Positions 1 to 7,571 of a stretch of 15,749 nucleotides of DNA are shown in pieces; within the stretch, counting starts at the first letter, position 1, and the number at the start of each line of letters is the position of its first letter. The position numbers and the translations under genes were made by a program. Below the pieces are notes generated by a model that was not told the origin of the DNA, did no database searches, and was given only the letters and a program-made list of their open reading frames with translations. Origin of the DNA: JACVRM01 sp046262315 (GTDB taxonomy: Bacteria > Actinomycetota > Thermoleophilia > Gaiellales > Gaiellaceae). The stretch lies in NCBI GenBank assembly GCA_046262315.1, contig JBHEMZ010000120.1, positions 1 to 15,749 of the forward strand, read 5' to 3'.

Positions 1-164
1 CCGCACAGGCGAAGGCGCGCTCGCACGACCCGCGCCAGCCAGCCGCGCACACCAACCCCACCCGCGGCGGCCCGACTCACCCCCCAAAAACCCAAAACAT
101 GGCCCAACCGCCGCGTCGGTCAGGGAAACGGTGGATCGAGGTTAAGTTCTTCAGGGCTTCGACG
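1..164. other. Left-edge stretch without a recognised gene
   Basis: I see no convincing coding region, RNA gene or repeat here. It contains a C- and A-rich run around 80-98 (T- and G-rich on the minus strand), downstream of the minus-strand protease-like gene. No clear terminator stem with a T tract is visible. It could hold the end of a gene lying outside the window. Confidence 0.4.
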
Positions 165-1058
165 TCAACCCGGCGGCGACTCCGGCTGATGCCGGCAGTG
201 TCCGTGCGGTGGCGGTATCTGCCACAGCACGGGCCGGCGCACGTCGGCGGCGACCGCCAGGATCGTCCCCCGCAGGACGTCCATCCCGACAAGGCCCTGC
301 GGGTCCTGCATCGAGCGGCGCACGGCCAGCGACGAGACCTGGAGCTCATGTCCCGCCACGACCAGGGTCGCCTCGCCGGCCCTTGCGCCGATGACATCCG
401 CGCCGCTCACGCCGCCGCCCAGTCGCTCCGGAGTGGCTCCCGCGAGTCCCGGCACGGCGTCGCTCGAGAACTCGGTGTGCCTGCCCCCGGTGTTGAGCAT
501 CGCCGGAACAGCGGCGTACGGACTGATCGCCGCATCGACAACGACGCTGGGGAACGCCCCGTCTCGGTCGAGGGTGAGCGTCGTCAGCGCGGAGGATCGT
601 TCCGCGAGCCAGGCGGCGACGGCGGCATCGCTCCCGTCGACCAACAGGAGCTCACGCGCAACCAGGTCGATGATCGCATGGGCGCTCGGATGGAGATGCT
701 GCGGGCTGAGGATGCCACCGATGCCCCAGCCCGGGAACGGCGGTGGCGCGGGGATGGCGACAATCTTGCGCAGCGTCATCTCAACCTTGCCGAGCTGAAG
801 CTCGACGTCTTCGACCGCCCAGCTCGGCATCGTGGCGCCGCTGTGATCAGTCCCTTCCTCGCCGTCCTCGACGGCCAGGCCGATCTGATCAACCAGCTCC
901 TTGGTGAGCAGATGAACCTCGGATCCGGTGTCCAGCACCAGGCGCGCGGTGAGCCCGCCGAGCCGGCCGACAATCGTCGGTGAGTGCTGCGTGCTGCCGT
1001 CTGCGACCTCGAAGCTGATCGGGACCCGGGTCAGGGTTCGGACGTCATCGGGGCTCAC
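165..1058 (-). CDS. Bilobed retropepsin-like aspartic protease family protein
   Basis: A 297-residue protein containing two copies of a retropepsin-like half. Lobe 1 has the catalytic-type motif DTGS at residues 43-46, followed by GIGGILSPQHL and a hydrophobic strand ending IDLVARELLLV. Lobe 2 has NTGG at about 189-192 and GLVGMDVLRG near 255-264. Pepsin-type enzymes use two catalytic Asp, one per lobe or one per subunit of a dimer; here the second lobe has Asn in place of Asp, so activity as a monomer is doubtful. There is no signal peptide or membrane segment, so it is probably cytoplasmic. The start is the GTG at 1058, with GAAAGA just upstream. The frame stays open upstream but would then run into ctaA on the other strand, which makes a longer form unlikely. 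The natural substrate is unknown. The fold assignment is solid; protease activity is inferred. Confidence 0.72.
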   Translation of the reverse strand: MSPDDVRTLTRVPISFEVADGSTQHSPTIVGRLGGLTARLVLDTGSEVHLLTKELVDQIGLAVEDGEEGTDHSGATMPSWAVEDVELQLGKVEMTLRKIVAIPAPPPFPGWGIGGILSPQHLHPSAHAIIDLVARELLLVDGSDAAVAAWLAERSSALTTLTLDRDGAFPSVVVDAAISPYAAVPAMLNTGGRHTEFSSDAVPGLAGATPERLGGGVSGADVIGARAGEATLVVAGHELQVSSLAVRRSMQDPQGLVGMDVLRGTILAVAADVRRPVLWQIPPPHGHCRHQPESPPG

Positions 1059-1102
1059 TGGTCTTTCGATGATGTCACCGACCCGCCCGACGGACCGGCC
1101 AC

Positions 1103-1108
1103 TAGACT
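1103..1108 (+). promoter_or_regulatory. -10-like box TAGACT of a probable leaderless ctaA promoter
   Basis: TAGACT matches the TAnnnT core of sigma-70-type -10 elements and ends 7 nt before the ctaA GTG. Transcription would therefore begin at or next to the start codon. No Shine-Dalgarno sequence precedes the GTG and no good -35 hexamer is visible. It lies in the 57-bp gap between the two divergent genes. Confidence 0.5.
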
Positions 1109-1115
1109 CGCCGTC

Positions 1116-2042
1116 GTGGAGGCTCGCGCGGAGAGGCTTGCGCGCACGCGCCGGTTCGTGCTGTCGCCGGCGGCATTTCGCAAGCTGGCCGTCGCGACAG
1201 CGGTCGCGCTCTACCTCGTGATCCTCACGGGCGCACTCGTCCGTCTGTCCGGGTCGGGCCTCGGCTGCGAGAGTTGGCCCGGCTGCGAGCGGCGCAGCTT
1301 CTTCCCTGAGGAGAATTTCCACGGCGCGGTTGAGTTCGGGAACCGGGTCTTCAGCGTGATCCCGGTCGTCCTCGCGCTCGCGACGGGATTCGCCGCCCGC
1401 CGGACGCGCGGCTTACCGCGCTGGGCGGCGCTCGTTGCAGCCGGCGTCGCGGCGGGCACCGTCGGGCAGGCGCCGCTCGGCCTCGTCACGATTACGTCCG
1501 GCCTACATCCGCTGCTTGTCATGTCGCACTTCCTACTCGCCCTCATTGTCCTCGGCGGCGCCGTCGTCCTCGCCCTCGCGCCGTGGCACGAAGATCGCGG
1601 AGCAGCCATTCCGGGACCGTTGCCGCAGATCGGCATCGCTCTGGCGGGCATTACGCTCGCGCTCGTCGTCAGCGGTACGTTCGCGACCGCCGCCGGCCCG
1701 CACCCCGGCGACGCCGCCGAGATCCAGCGCATCGGGACGCTCGAGGACTCGGTGTGGCTGCACGTCCGGGTGACGGCCGCATTCGGGATCACGCTGCTTT
1801 TCGCGCTGGCCTACGTGACCGCCTGGCGAAGGCGCTACCCACCCCTTTTCCGGGTGGGGGTTGCGGTGCTGGCGCTGGCGCTCGCCCAGATGATCGTTGG
1901 CGAACTGCAGTACCGCCGTGAGCTGCCGTGGGGCCTCGTGCTCCTCCACGTTGCGCTCGCCGGCGCGGTGTGGGCGGCTACAGTCGCTTTCGTCACGCTC
2001 CTGTGGCGTCCGCCGGAATCCGCCGCGCAGTCGGCTACGTAG
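1116..2042 (+). CDS. ctaA: Heme A synthase (COX15/CtaA family)
   Basis: A 308-residue polytopic membrane protein that oxidises the C8 methyl of heme O to the formyl of heme A for aa3-type cytochrome oxidase. The first membrane segment is about residues 24-44. It is followed by the outward loop with the conserved Cys pair in GCESWPGC (Cys51, Cys57) and by EFGNR at 73-77. Conserved histidines, likely heme ligands, are His138 (MSHFL), His216 (WLHVR) and His278 (LLHVALAGAVW). In Bacillus CtaA the EFGNR position carries a histidine; to my knowledge Asn is normal in actinobacterial members. Length fits the family. The start is the GTG at 1116, because earlier in-frame codons lack homology to the family and overlap the promoter. 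The stop codon at 2040-2042 forms part of the next gene's -10-like box. No other oxidase genes are in the window. Confidence 0.93.
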   Translation: MEARAERLARTRRFVLSPAAFRKLAVATAVALYLVILTGALVRLSGSGLGCESWPGCERRSFFPEENFHGAVEFGNRVFSVIPVVLALATGFAARRTRGLPRWAALVAAGVAAGTVGQAPLGLVTITSGLHPLLVMSHFLLALIVLGGAVVLALAPWHEDRGAAIPGPLPQIGIALAGITLALVVSGTFATAAGPHPGDAAEIQRIGTLEDSVWLHVRVTAAFGITLLFALAYVTAWRRRYPPLFRVGVAVLALALAQMIVGELQYRRELPWGLVLLHVALAGAVWAATVAFVTLLWRPPESAAQSAT

Positions 2043-2045
2043 ACT
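2040..2045 (+). promoter_or_regulatory. -10-like box TAGACT overlapping the ctaA stop codon
   Basis: The TAG stop of ctaA supplies the first three bases of TAGACT, which ends 6 nt before the GTG start of the PAC2 gene. It is the same hexamer as before ctaA, at almost the same distance. This suggests the PAC2 gene has its own leaderless transcript besides any read-through from ctaA. Confidence 0.48.
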
Positions 2046-2051
2046 GGCAGC

Positions 2052-2936
2052 GTGGCCAGCGAGCTGCGCGTCGTGCATCGCCCCCGCCTCGAGACGCCTG
2101 TGCTCGTGACGGCGTTCCGTGGCTGGAACGACGGCGGACAGGGTGCGACTCTCGCGGGCGGCTTCCTCGCGCGCGAGTGGCAGGCCGAGCGTTTCGCCGA
2201 CCTCGACCCGGAGGGCTTCTACGACTTCCAGGCCACGCGCCCGCACGTATCGCTCGACGAGGGGCTGACGCGCAAGATCGACTGGCCCGAGAACGCGTTT
2301 TTCTTTGCGCGGCCACGCGAGCTCGGTCGGGACGTGATTCTGCTTCTCGGCGTCGAGCCGAACCTGCGCTGGCAGACCTTCTGCCGTTACGTCGTCGACT
2401 TCGCCGGGGAGCTTGGAGTCGATCTGGTGGTCACCCTCGGCGCGCTCCTCGCTGACGTCCCGCACACCCGCCCGAGCCCAGTCACGGGAAGCGCGAGCGA
2501 TCCTGAGCTCGTCGACCGGCTCGGGCTCTCGACCTCACGCTACGAGGGGCCGACCGGCATCGTCGGCGTGCTGCACGACGCGTTCAAGCAGGCGGGCGTG
2601 CCGTCCGTGAGCCTCTGGGCCGCGGTGCCTCACTACGTCCAGTTGACGCCAAGCCCGCGGGCGGCGCAGGCACTCTGCGAGCGGCTGGCGACGCTGCTCG
2701 GCGGCCAGATCGACGTCGCCGAGCTGCGCCGCGCCGGCCGCGGCTACGTAGAGCAGGTCAGCGAGGCGGTCGCAGCTGACACGGATACGGCGACGTACGT
2801 CGAGGAACTCGAGCAGCGGAGCGACGAGATCGACCCGGACGAGCTCCCGTCCGGCGACGCGCTCGCGGCCGAGTTGACGCGCTATCTGCGCGAGCGCGAG
2901 AGCGACGACGCCCCTGATGCCGCCACCGATCAGTAG
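2052..2936 (+). CDS. PAC2-family protein
   Basis: A 294-residue soluble protein with the PAC2 fold, named after the eukaryotic proteasome-assembly chaperone and found in many actinobacteria and archaea. The diagnostic N-terminal stretch is AFRGWNDGGQGAT at about 21-33. Further marks are a hydrophobic strand DVILLLGVEP near 94-103, DLVVTLGALLADVPHTRP around 124-141 and a GPTGIVGVLHDAF segment. The C-terminal quarter is acidic and helical (EELEQRSDEIDPDELPSGD). The GTG start at 2052 sits 9 nt after the ctaA stop. The actinobacterial role is not established; a link to the Pup-proteasome is often suggested, but no proteasome gene is present here. It ends exactly where the convergent helicase gene ends. 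Confidence 0.88.
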   Translation: MASELRVVHRPRLETPVLVTAFRGWNDGGQGATLAGGFLAREWQAERFADLDPEGFYDFQATRPHVSLDEGLTRKIDWPENAFFFARPRELGRDVILLLGVEPNLRWQTFCRYVVDFAGELGVDLVVTLGALLADVPHTRPSPVTGSASDPELVDRLGLSTSRYEGPTGIVGVLHDAFKQAGVPSVSLWAAVPHYVQLTPSPRAAQALCERLATLLGGQIDVAELRRAGRGYVEQVSEAVAADTDTATYVEELEQRSDEIDPDELPSGDALAAELTRYLRERESDDAPDAATDQ

Positions 2937-5474
2937 TTACGCCGCTTCGACCCCGGCCGCGGCATCCGGCTTGGGCACGGCAGCCGGCTCGGAGCCGTTG
3001 GCGCTCGCGTCCGCCGCCGCCGCAGTGCTCCGCGCCTGGCCTCCGCCCCGCTTGCGGCGCCGCCTGCGGCGCGACCGGGCCGGCTTCGTCTTCGGCGCGG
3101 GCAGGTTCTCTCCGAGCGCGTGCGCCACGTCGGGCAGCTCCGCGAGGCGCTCTCGGGCCGCCTCGATGAGCTTGGTCGCGCGCGGCGTGTAGCCCTCCGC
3201 CGACGCGAGCAGCGCCGCGCCGCCCGGCAGCGGCAGCTCGAGCGCCGCGTTGACGAGTTTGGCAGCGTTCTCCTCGTGCCGGTGGCCGCGCGAGTTCGCG
3301 AGCGCGCCGAGCAGGCGCTTCGCCTCAGGGAACTCGGCGCTGGCGCGACGGTCCTGCGCCTTGCGCGTCGCGCGGGCGAGCTTCCACGTCCAGCGCGCGA
3401 GGATCTGCTCCGGCGCATCCACCTTCCCGTCGCCGATCGCCCGCAGCAGCGTGCGTGCGCCCGGAAGGCGATCTTTCTCCCACGTGGGCGCCTGGGTCAC
3501 GATCGTGACCAGGTCGTCGAAGGCCTCGCGGTCGATGCCCATCGAGACGCGGTCGGCGAGCGCCGTCATGCGCAGCCGCCGGTTGGGATTCTCGGCCGCG
3601 CACGTGAACAGGAACTGCTCCAGGCACCCTCGCGAGGAGCGCTCGTCCGTCAGTTTCTTGACGAACTCCGTGCGGTCTTCGTAGCGCACCTGGCGCCCGG
3701 CGATTGTCGCCCAGTAGCGCTGCTCGTCCTCGTCGAGGAAGCGCGGATCGATGCGCTGCCACTCACGCTGGATGACAAACAGGCGGCGCCGGACGTCGGG
3801 CGTCACGGGCACGAGCCACGCTGCGGGGGACAGCCGACGGCGCGCACGGCGCTGCGGCCGGCGACGCGGCGCGGGGGTCACGCGCGCGCCCTCGCGGTAG
3901 AAGTCGGCGTCGAGCAGCGCGTGCACGGTCACGACGCGGTCGTTGTGCGTCGCCCCCTTCGGCACGAAGTCGACGACGATGCCGGCCTCCTTGCGCGGGT
4001 GGGTGCGCATGATGCGGCCGATCCGCTGCTGGTAGACGCGACGGCTGGCCGTGGGCGCCAGGTGCATGACGACGGTGGCGCGAGGCGAGTTCCAGCCTTC
4101 GGCGAGCAGCATGGCGTTGATCAGGACGTCGATCTCGCCGCGCTCGTAGCCAGCCAGGATCTCTGCCAGGCGGACGGGCGGCGTGCGCCCACTGACAGCC
4201 TCGGCCTTGAGACCGGCGGCGCGGAACTCCTTCGCCAGGTTGTACGCGTGGTCGACGCCGGCGGCGTAGACCACGCCGGGCGTGGAGTCGAAGCGGTCGC
4301 GGTAGAGGCTCGCGGCCGCTTGGTTCAACGCCTGGTGGTCGAGGACCGCGGCGAGCGCGCGCTCCTCGAAGTCGCCCCCGACGATGGGCACAGAATGGAT
4401 CGCGGCCACGGGCGGAACGCGCAGCGAGCGGAGGGGTGCGACGAGCCCGCGGCGGGCCGCGTCGCCGAGCGGCAGGTCGTCCACGGAGGCCGGAAAGACG
4501 TCGGCAACCTGCTTCGCGATCAGCTGCTCGGTCGCGGTCATCCCGATGTAGATCGGCTCGGGGAAGCTACGGATGGCCGCGCTCGTCTTCTCGCCGAGCG
4601 CCGTATGCGCCTCGTCGCAGATGACGAGCTGGTACGCGGCCCGGTCGACGTCTCCGGCGTGCCTCGCGAACCAGGCGTAGGTCTGGATCGTGATCGGGTT
4701 CGGACGCTTTGGCTTGCGGCCGCGCTCGATCGACTCGGAGAAGCGGTCGCCGTAGCCCTCGGTGGTCAGGTCGCCCGTGAACTGCGAGACGAGTAGTCGG
4801 CGGTGGGTGAGGATCAGCACGCCGAGCGTGCGCGCCGCGTCTACGAAGCCGGTCGCGGCGATGGTCTTGCCGGAGGCTGTTGGATGCCGGAAGCGGAAAC
4901 GTCGCACGGCGCCGGAATCGTCCGCCGTCTCGGGCTCGGCGTCGATCTCGTCCTCGAGCGGCTCGTCGTCCTCTTCGTCGTCGGCGAGCTCGTCGGTCGC
5001 GCCCGGCCCGTCCCCGTTCAGCTCCGCCGAGCGCTGGTTGGCCGCGATCAACTCCGTGAGCATCCCTGCCAGCGCGTCGATCTGATGGCGGCGCAGCTCC
5101 GTGCCGGAGCGCAACCGCGGCGGCCGCGCGCTGAGCACCCGCTCTAGTCCGAGCATGAGCGCGTAGCGCACACGCCACTCGTACGACGGCGCCCGCAATC
5201 CGGCCTCCAGTTCGGCGAGCGCCGCGTCAAGGGCACGCCGGCGAGCCGTGTCCACCGCCAGCACGACCGCCGGATCCTCGTCCGGGTGGATGAAGGGCTC
5301 TCCGGCCCACTGTTCGGCTCGGGCAGCGGCCTGCGTCAGCTCGGCCGCCGTGCCCGACGTCATGGTCGACTGCTCGGCGATGTCCTGCATGCGCGCGGCG
5401 GGGAAAGCCTGCCGCAATCTCCTGGAAAGTGACGCTCGCGCTCGTTCTCCTCGGGCGAGCGGCCCAGCCAGCAT
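2937..5474 (-). CDS. DEAH-box superfamily 2 helicase with acidic insert and basic tail
   Basis: An 845-residue SF2 (ResIII/DEAD-like) ATPase predicted to move on or remodel nucleic acid. Motifs in order: RRHQIDAL (about 128-135), Walker A HPTASGKT (197-204), DEAH (287-290), TAT (313-315), an EGWNSPRATVVMH segment (459-471) and arginine-finger motif QQRIGRIMRTHPR (482-494). A very acidic, low-complexity stretch (about 153-187) sits between the first motif and Walker A, where helicases normally have only a short linker. After the motor comes a roughly 300-residue helical region of unknown role, then an Arg-rich run (about 807-817) and an Ala/Pro-rich end. The basic run may bind RNA or DNA. The start is uncertain: ATG at 5474 gives the longest form, but ATGs at 5390 and 5363 are close and none has a clear Shine-Dalgarno sequence. 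Biological role unknown; no nuclease or methylase partner is adjacent, so a restriction system is unlikely. Confidence 0.87.
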   Translation of the reverse strand: MLAGPLARGERARASLSRRLRQAFPAARMQDIAEQSTMTSGTAAELTQAAARAEQWAGEPFIHPDEDPAVVLAVDTARRRALDAALAELEAGLRAPSYEWRVRYALMLGLERVLSARPPRLRSGTELRRHQIDALAGMLTELIAANQRSAELNGDGPGATDELADDEEDDEPLEDEIDAEPETADDSGAVRRFRFRHPTASGKTIAATGFVDAARTLGVLILTHRRLLVSQFTGDLTTEGYGDRFSESIERGRKPKRPNPITIQTYAWFARHAGDVDRAAYQLVICDEAHTALGEKTSAAIRSFPEPIYIGMTATEQLIAKQVADVFPASVDDLPLGDAARRGLVAPLRSLRVPPVAAIHSVPIVGGDFEERALAAVLDHQALNQAAASLYRDRFDSTPGVVYAAGVDHAYNLAKEFRAAGLKAEAVSGRTPPVRLAEILAGYERGEIDVLINAMLLAEGWNSPRATVVMHLAPTASRRVYQQRIGRIMRTHPRKEAGIVVDFVPKGATHNDRVVTVHALLDADFYREGARVTPAPRRRPQRRARRRLSPAAWLVPVTPDVRRRLFVIQREWQRIDPRFLDEDEQRYWATIAGRQVRYEDRTEFVKKLTDERSSRGCLEQFLFTCAAENPNRRLRMTALADRVSMGIDREAFDDLVTIVTQAPTWEKDRLPGARTLLRAIGDGKVDAPEQILARWTWKLARATRKAQDRRASAEFPEAKRLLGALANSRGHRHEENAAKLVNAALELPLPGGAALLASAEGYTPRATKLIEAARERLAELPDVAHALGENLPAPKTKPARSRRRRRRKRGGGQARSTAAAADASANGSEPAAVPKPDAAAGVEAA

Positions 5475-5524
5475 AGCTCATCGGCCCAACGGGCGATAAA
5501 CGTTAGCCGGCGGGTTGGCCTCGA

Positions 5525-7516
5525 TCAGGCGGGAGCGGCCGCGCGCACCTCAGCGAGGGGCCGGCCAGCGACCCGATCACTGACGCCCGTCTGGTCGAGA
5601 TGCTTCGTGATCCCTCCCAGGAAGAACGGGAAACCCGCGCCCAGCAGCAGGCATGTGTCGACGTCTGCCGCGTCCGGGACGACGCCCTCCTCGAGGAGGT
5701 GGCGGATCTCGTCGGCGAGCGCCTCGAGTACGGCTTCCGTCAGCTCCTCGACCGGCCAAGGGCGGTGCTCCGCGACCGCGACCTCGTCTCTGCCCTCGGC
5801 GTAGTTGCGCAACGTGTGCGACAAGGGGAAGCGGCCGGGAAAGGCGGCGTGCATCGTCTCCAGGACGTGGTACGCCACTCGTGGGCCGACCATCTGGAGC
5901 AGGACGGAGGGCGCCATCGGCAGCCCGAGCCGCAGCACGGCCTCGTCTGTTTCCTCGACCGTGTTGCCGTGCTCGAGCGCGTCCATGAGCGCCCCGGTCA
6001 TTCGGGTCAGCACTCGGTTGACGACGAAACCGGGGGCGTCCATGACGAGGACGGGCCGCTTGCGTAGCCGCTCGCACGCCGTGGCTGCCGTCGCCAACGT
6101 GACGTCGTCGGTCTCCGGCGTGCGGACAAGCTCGACGAGGGGCATGACGCCCACCGGGTTGAAGAAGTGCATGCCCACAAGACGCTCCGGGTGCTCGAGG
6201 TCCGCGCCTATCTCGGTCACGGAGAGCGCGGAGGTGTTCGTCGCCAGCACGCACTCGGGCGAGACGAGCGCCTCGATGTCCGCAAAGACCTCCTTTTTCA
6301 CCGTCGTGTCCTCGAAGACCGCCTCCAGCACGAGGTCGCAGTCCTCCCAGCCCTCGTACTCGGTGGAGCCGAGCGCCAGTTCGCCGAGAAAGCGCGCCTT
6401 GCCCTCGTCGTAGCGGCCCTTGGCCACCTGCGCGGCCAGCTCGCCCCGGATCGCGTCCAGCGCGGCCGAAATTGCCTCAGCACGGACGTCTCGGAGTACG
6501 ACGGGCACCTCCAACCGGCGCAGGAAGAGCGTGGCGAGCTGGCTCGCCATGAGCCCCGCGCCCGCGATCCCGACCTTGCGGATCGGCCGCAGCGCGGCGT
6601 CGGGAATGCCGCGGCGGCGCTTGGCGCGCCGCTCGACGAGGTCGAACGCGTAGAGCGACGCCTCCGCCTGTGGGCCGAGCAGCAGGTCGGCGGTTGCTTC
6701 CTCCTCGGCGCGGTAGCCTTCCTCAATGGTCCACTGGGCGGCGCCCTCGATGAGCTCGAGCGCCCGATAGGGCGCGGGGGCGGCGCCGTGCAGCGTGTCG
6801 TCGAGCTGGGTGCGCGCGCGGCGGACGACCTCTTCGACGTCCGAGAGGTCGGCGGGCTCACGTCGCATGCCGCCCGTGTCTAACAGCTCGAGCGCGAAGT
6901 TGATCGACTCGTCGAGGAACTCGACCGGCTCGAGCAGGCGGTCGGCGAGCCCGTACTCGACCGCCTCGGCGCCCGACAGCATGCGGTTCTGGCGCAGCGG
7001 GTTCTGCACGACGAAGCGCACCGCCGTCTGCGCACCGACGAGTCGCGGCACGAGCTGCGTCCCGCCCCAGCCGGGGATAATCCCGAGAAAGCACTCGGGC
7101 AGCGCAAGGTGGCGGACGCCGCTTGAGATCGTGCGGGCGTCGCAGTGCAGCGCTATCTCCACGCCGCCGCCGAGGCAGGCGCCGTTGACCGCGGCGACAG
7201 TGAGGAAAGGGAGCGCGCGGATCCGGGCGAAGAGCTCGTGGCCGGCGCGACCGCCCGCGACCGCCTCCTCGCGCGTGCGCAGGCGCGGGAACTCGTCGAT
7301 GTCGGCGCCGGCCGCGAAGACGCACGGCTTGCCTGTGAGCACCATGGCCTGCCACTCGCCGGCCTCCAAATCGTCGAGCAAGCGTTGCGCAGAAGCGAAG
7401 GCGTTGCGTCCGAAGACGGTCGGCTTGGTGTGATCCTCGCCGTTGTCGATGGTGACGAGCGCGAGGGGGCCGACCCTTGTCTCGACCCGCTGCAGCTTGA
7501 ACTCGGTCTCGCCCAT
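5525..7516 (-). CDS. fadB: Fatty-acid oxidation alpha subunit: enoyl-CoA hydratase / 3-hydroxyacyl-CoA dehydrogenase
   Basis: A 663-residue fusion catalysing two beta-oxidation steps: hydration of trans-2-enoyl-CoA, then oxidation of L-3-hydroxyacyl-CoA. The N-terminal crotonase domain (about 1-290) has the oxyanion-hole segments FAAGADIDEF (67-76) and NGACLGGGVE (111-120). Its catalytic glutamates are Glu120 and Glu141 (LPECFLGIIPGWGGTQ). The dehydrogenase domain has the nucleotide-binding loop GIAGAGLMA (316-324; Ala replaces the third Gly, which I believe is usual in actinobacterial homologues), catalytic His450 in GMHFFNP, Glu462, and PGFVVNR (495-501) opening the C-terminal helical domain. 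It is somewhat shorter than E. coli FadB (729). It lies 55 nt downstream of the thiolase on the same strand, so the two are very likely co-transcribed and form one complex. AGGAGGG lies about 11 nt before the ATG. Confidence 0.95.
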   Translation of the reverse strand: MGETEFKLQRVETRVGPLALVTIDNGEDHTKPTVFGRNAFASAQRLLDDLEAGEWQAMVLTGKPCVFAAGADIDEFPRLRTREEAVAGGRAGHELFARIRALPFLTVAAVNGACLGGGVEIALHCDARTISSGVRHLALPECFLGIIPGWGGTQLVPRLVGAQTAVRFVVQNPLRQNRMLSGAEAVEYGLADRLLEPVEFLDESINFALELLDTGGMRREPADLSDVEEVVRRARTQLDDTLHGAAPAPYRALELIEGAAQWTIEEGYRAEEEATADLLLGPQAEASLYAFDLVERRAKRRRGIPDAALRPIRKVGIAGAGLMASQLATLFLRRLEVPVVLRDVRAEAISAALDAIRGELAAQVAKGRYDEGKARFLGELALGSTEYEGWEDCDLVLEAVFEDTTVKKEVFADIEALVSPECVLATNTSALSVTEIGADLEHPERLVGMHFFNPVGVMPLVELVRTPETDDVTLATAATACERLRKRPVLVMDAPGFVVNRVLTRMTGALMDALEHGNTVEETDEAVLRLGLPMAPSVLLQMVGPRVAYHVLETMHAAFPGRFPLSHTLRNYAEGRDEVAVAEHRPWPVEELTEAVLEALADEIRHLLEEGVVPDAADVDTCLLLGAGFPFFLGGITKHLDQTGVSDRVAGRPLAEVRAAAPA

Positions 7517-7571
7517 CGGGGTCAGACCCTCCTAGCAGCCGTTCCGCAGGTCTGTGACGATTCTGCGCCAG

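Noticed and set aside
99..983. A long plus-strand open frame of 294 codons.
   Set aside because: It is antisense to the retropepsin-like gene, has no recognisable motif and carries the Arg- and Pro-rich composition typical of GC-rich shadow frames.
3120..4796. A 558-codon plus-strand open frame inside the helicase gene.
   Set aside because: The helicase on the minus strand has all SF2 motifs; the antisense frame has no domain and is explained by high GC at third positions.
2937..5474. The helicase as part of a type I or III restriction or another defence system.
   Set aside because: Its neighbours are PAC2 and beta-oxidation genes, there is no methylase or specificity gene, and the C-terminal part does not resemble a restriction endonuclease.
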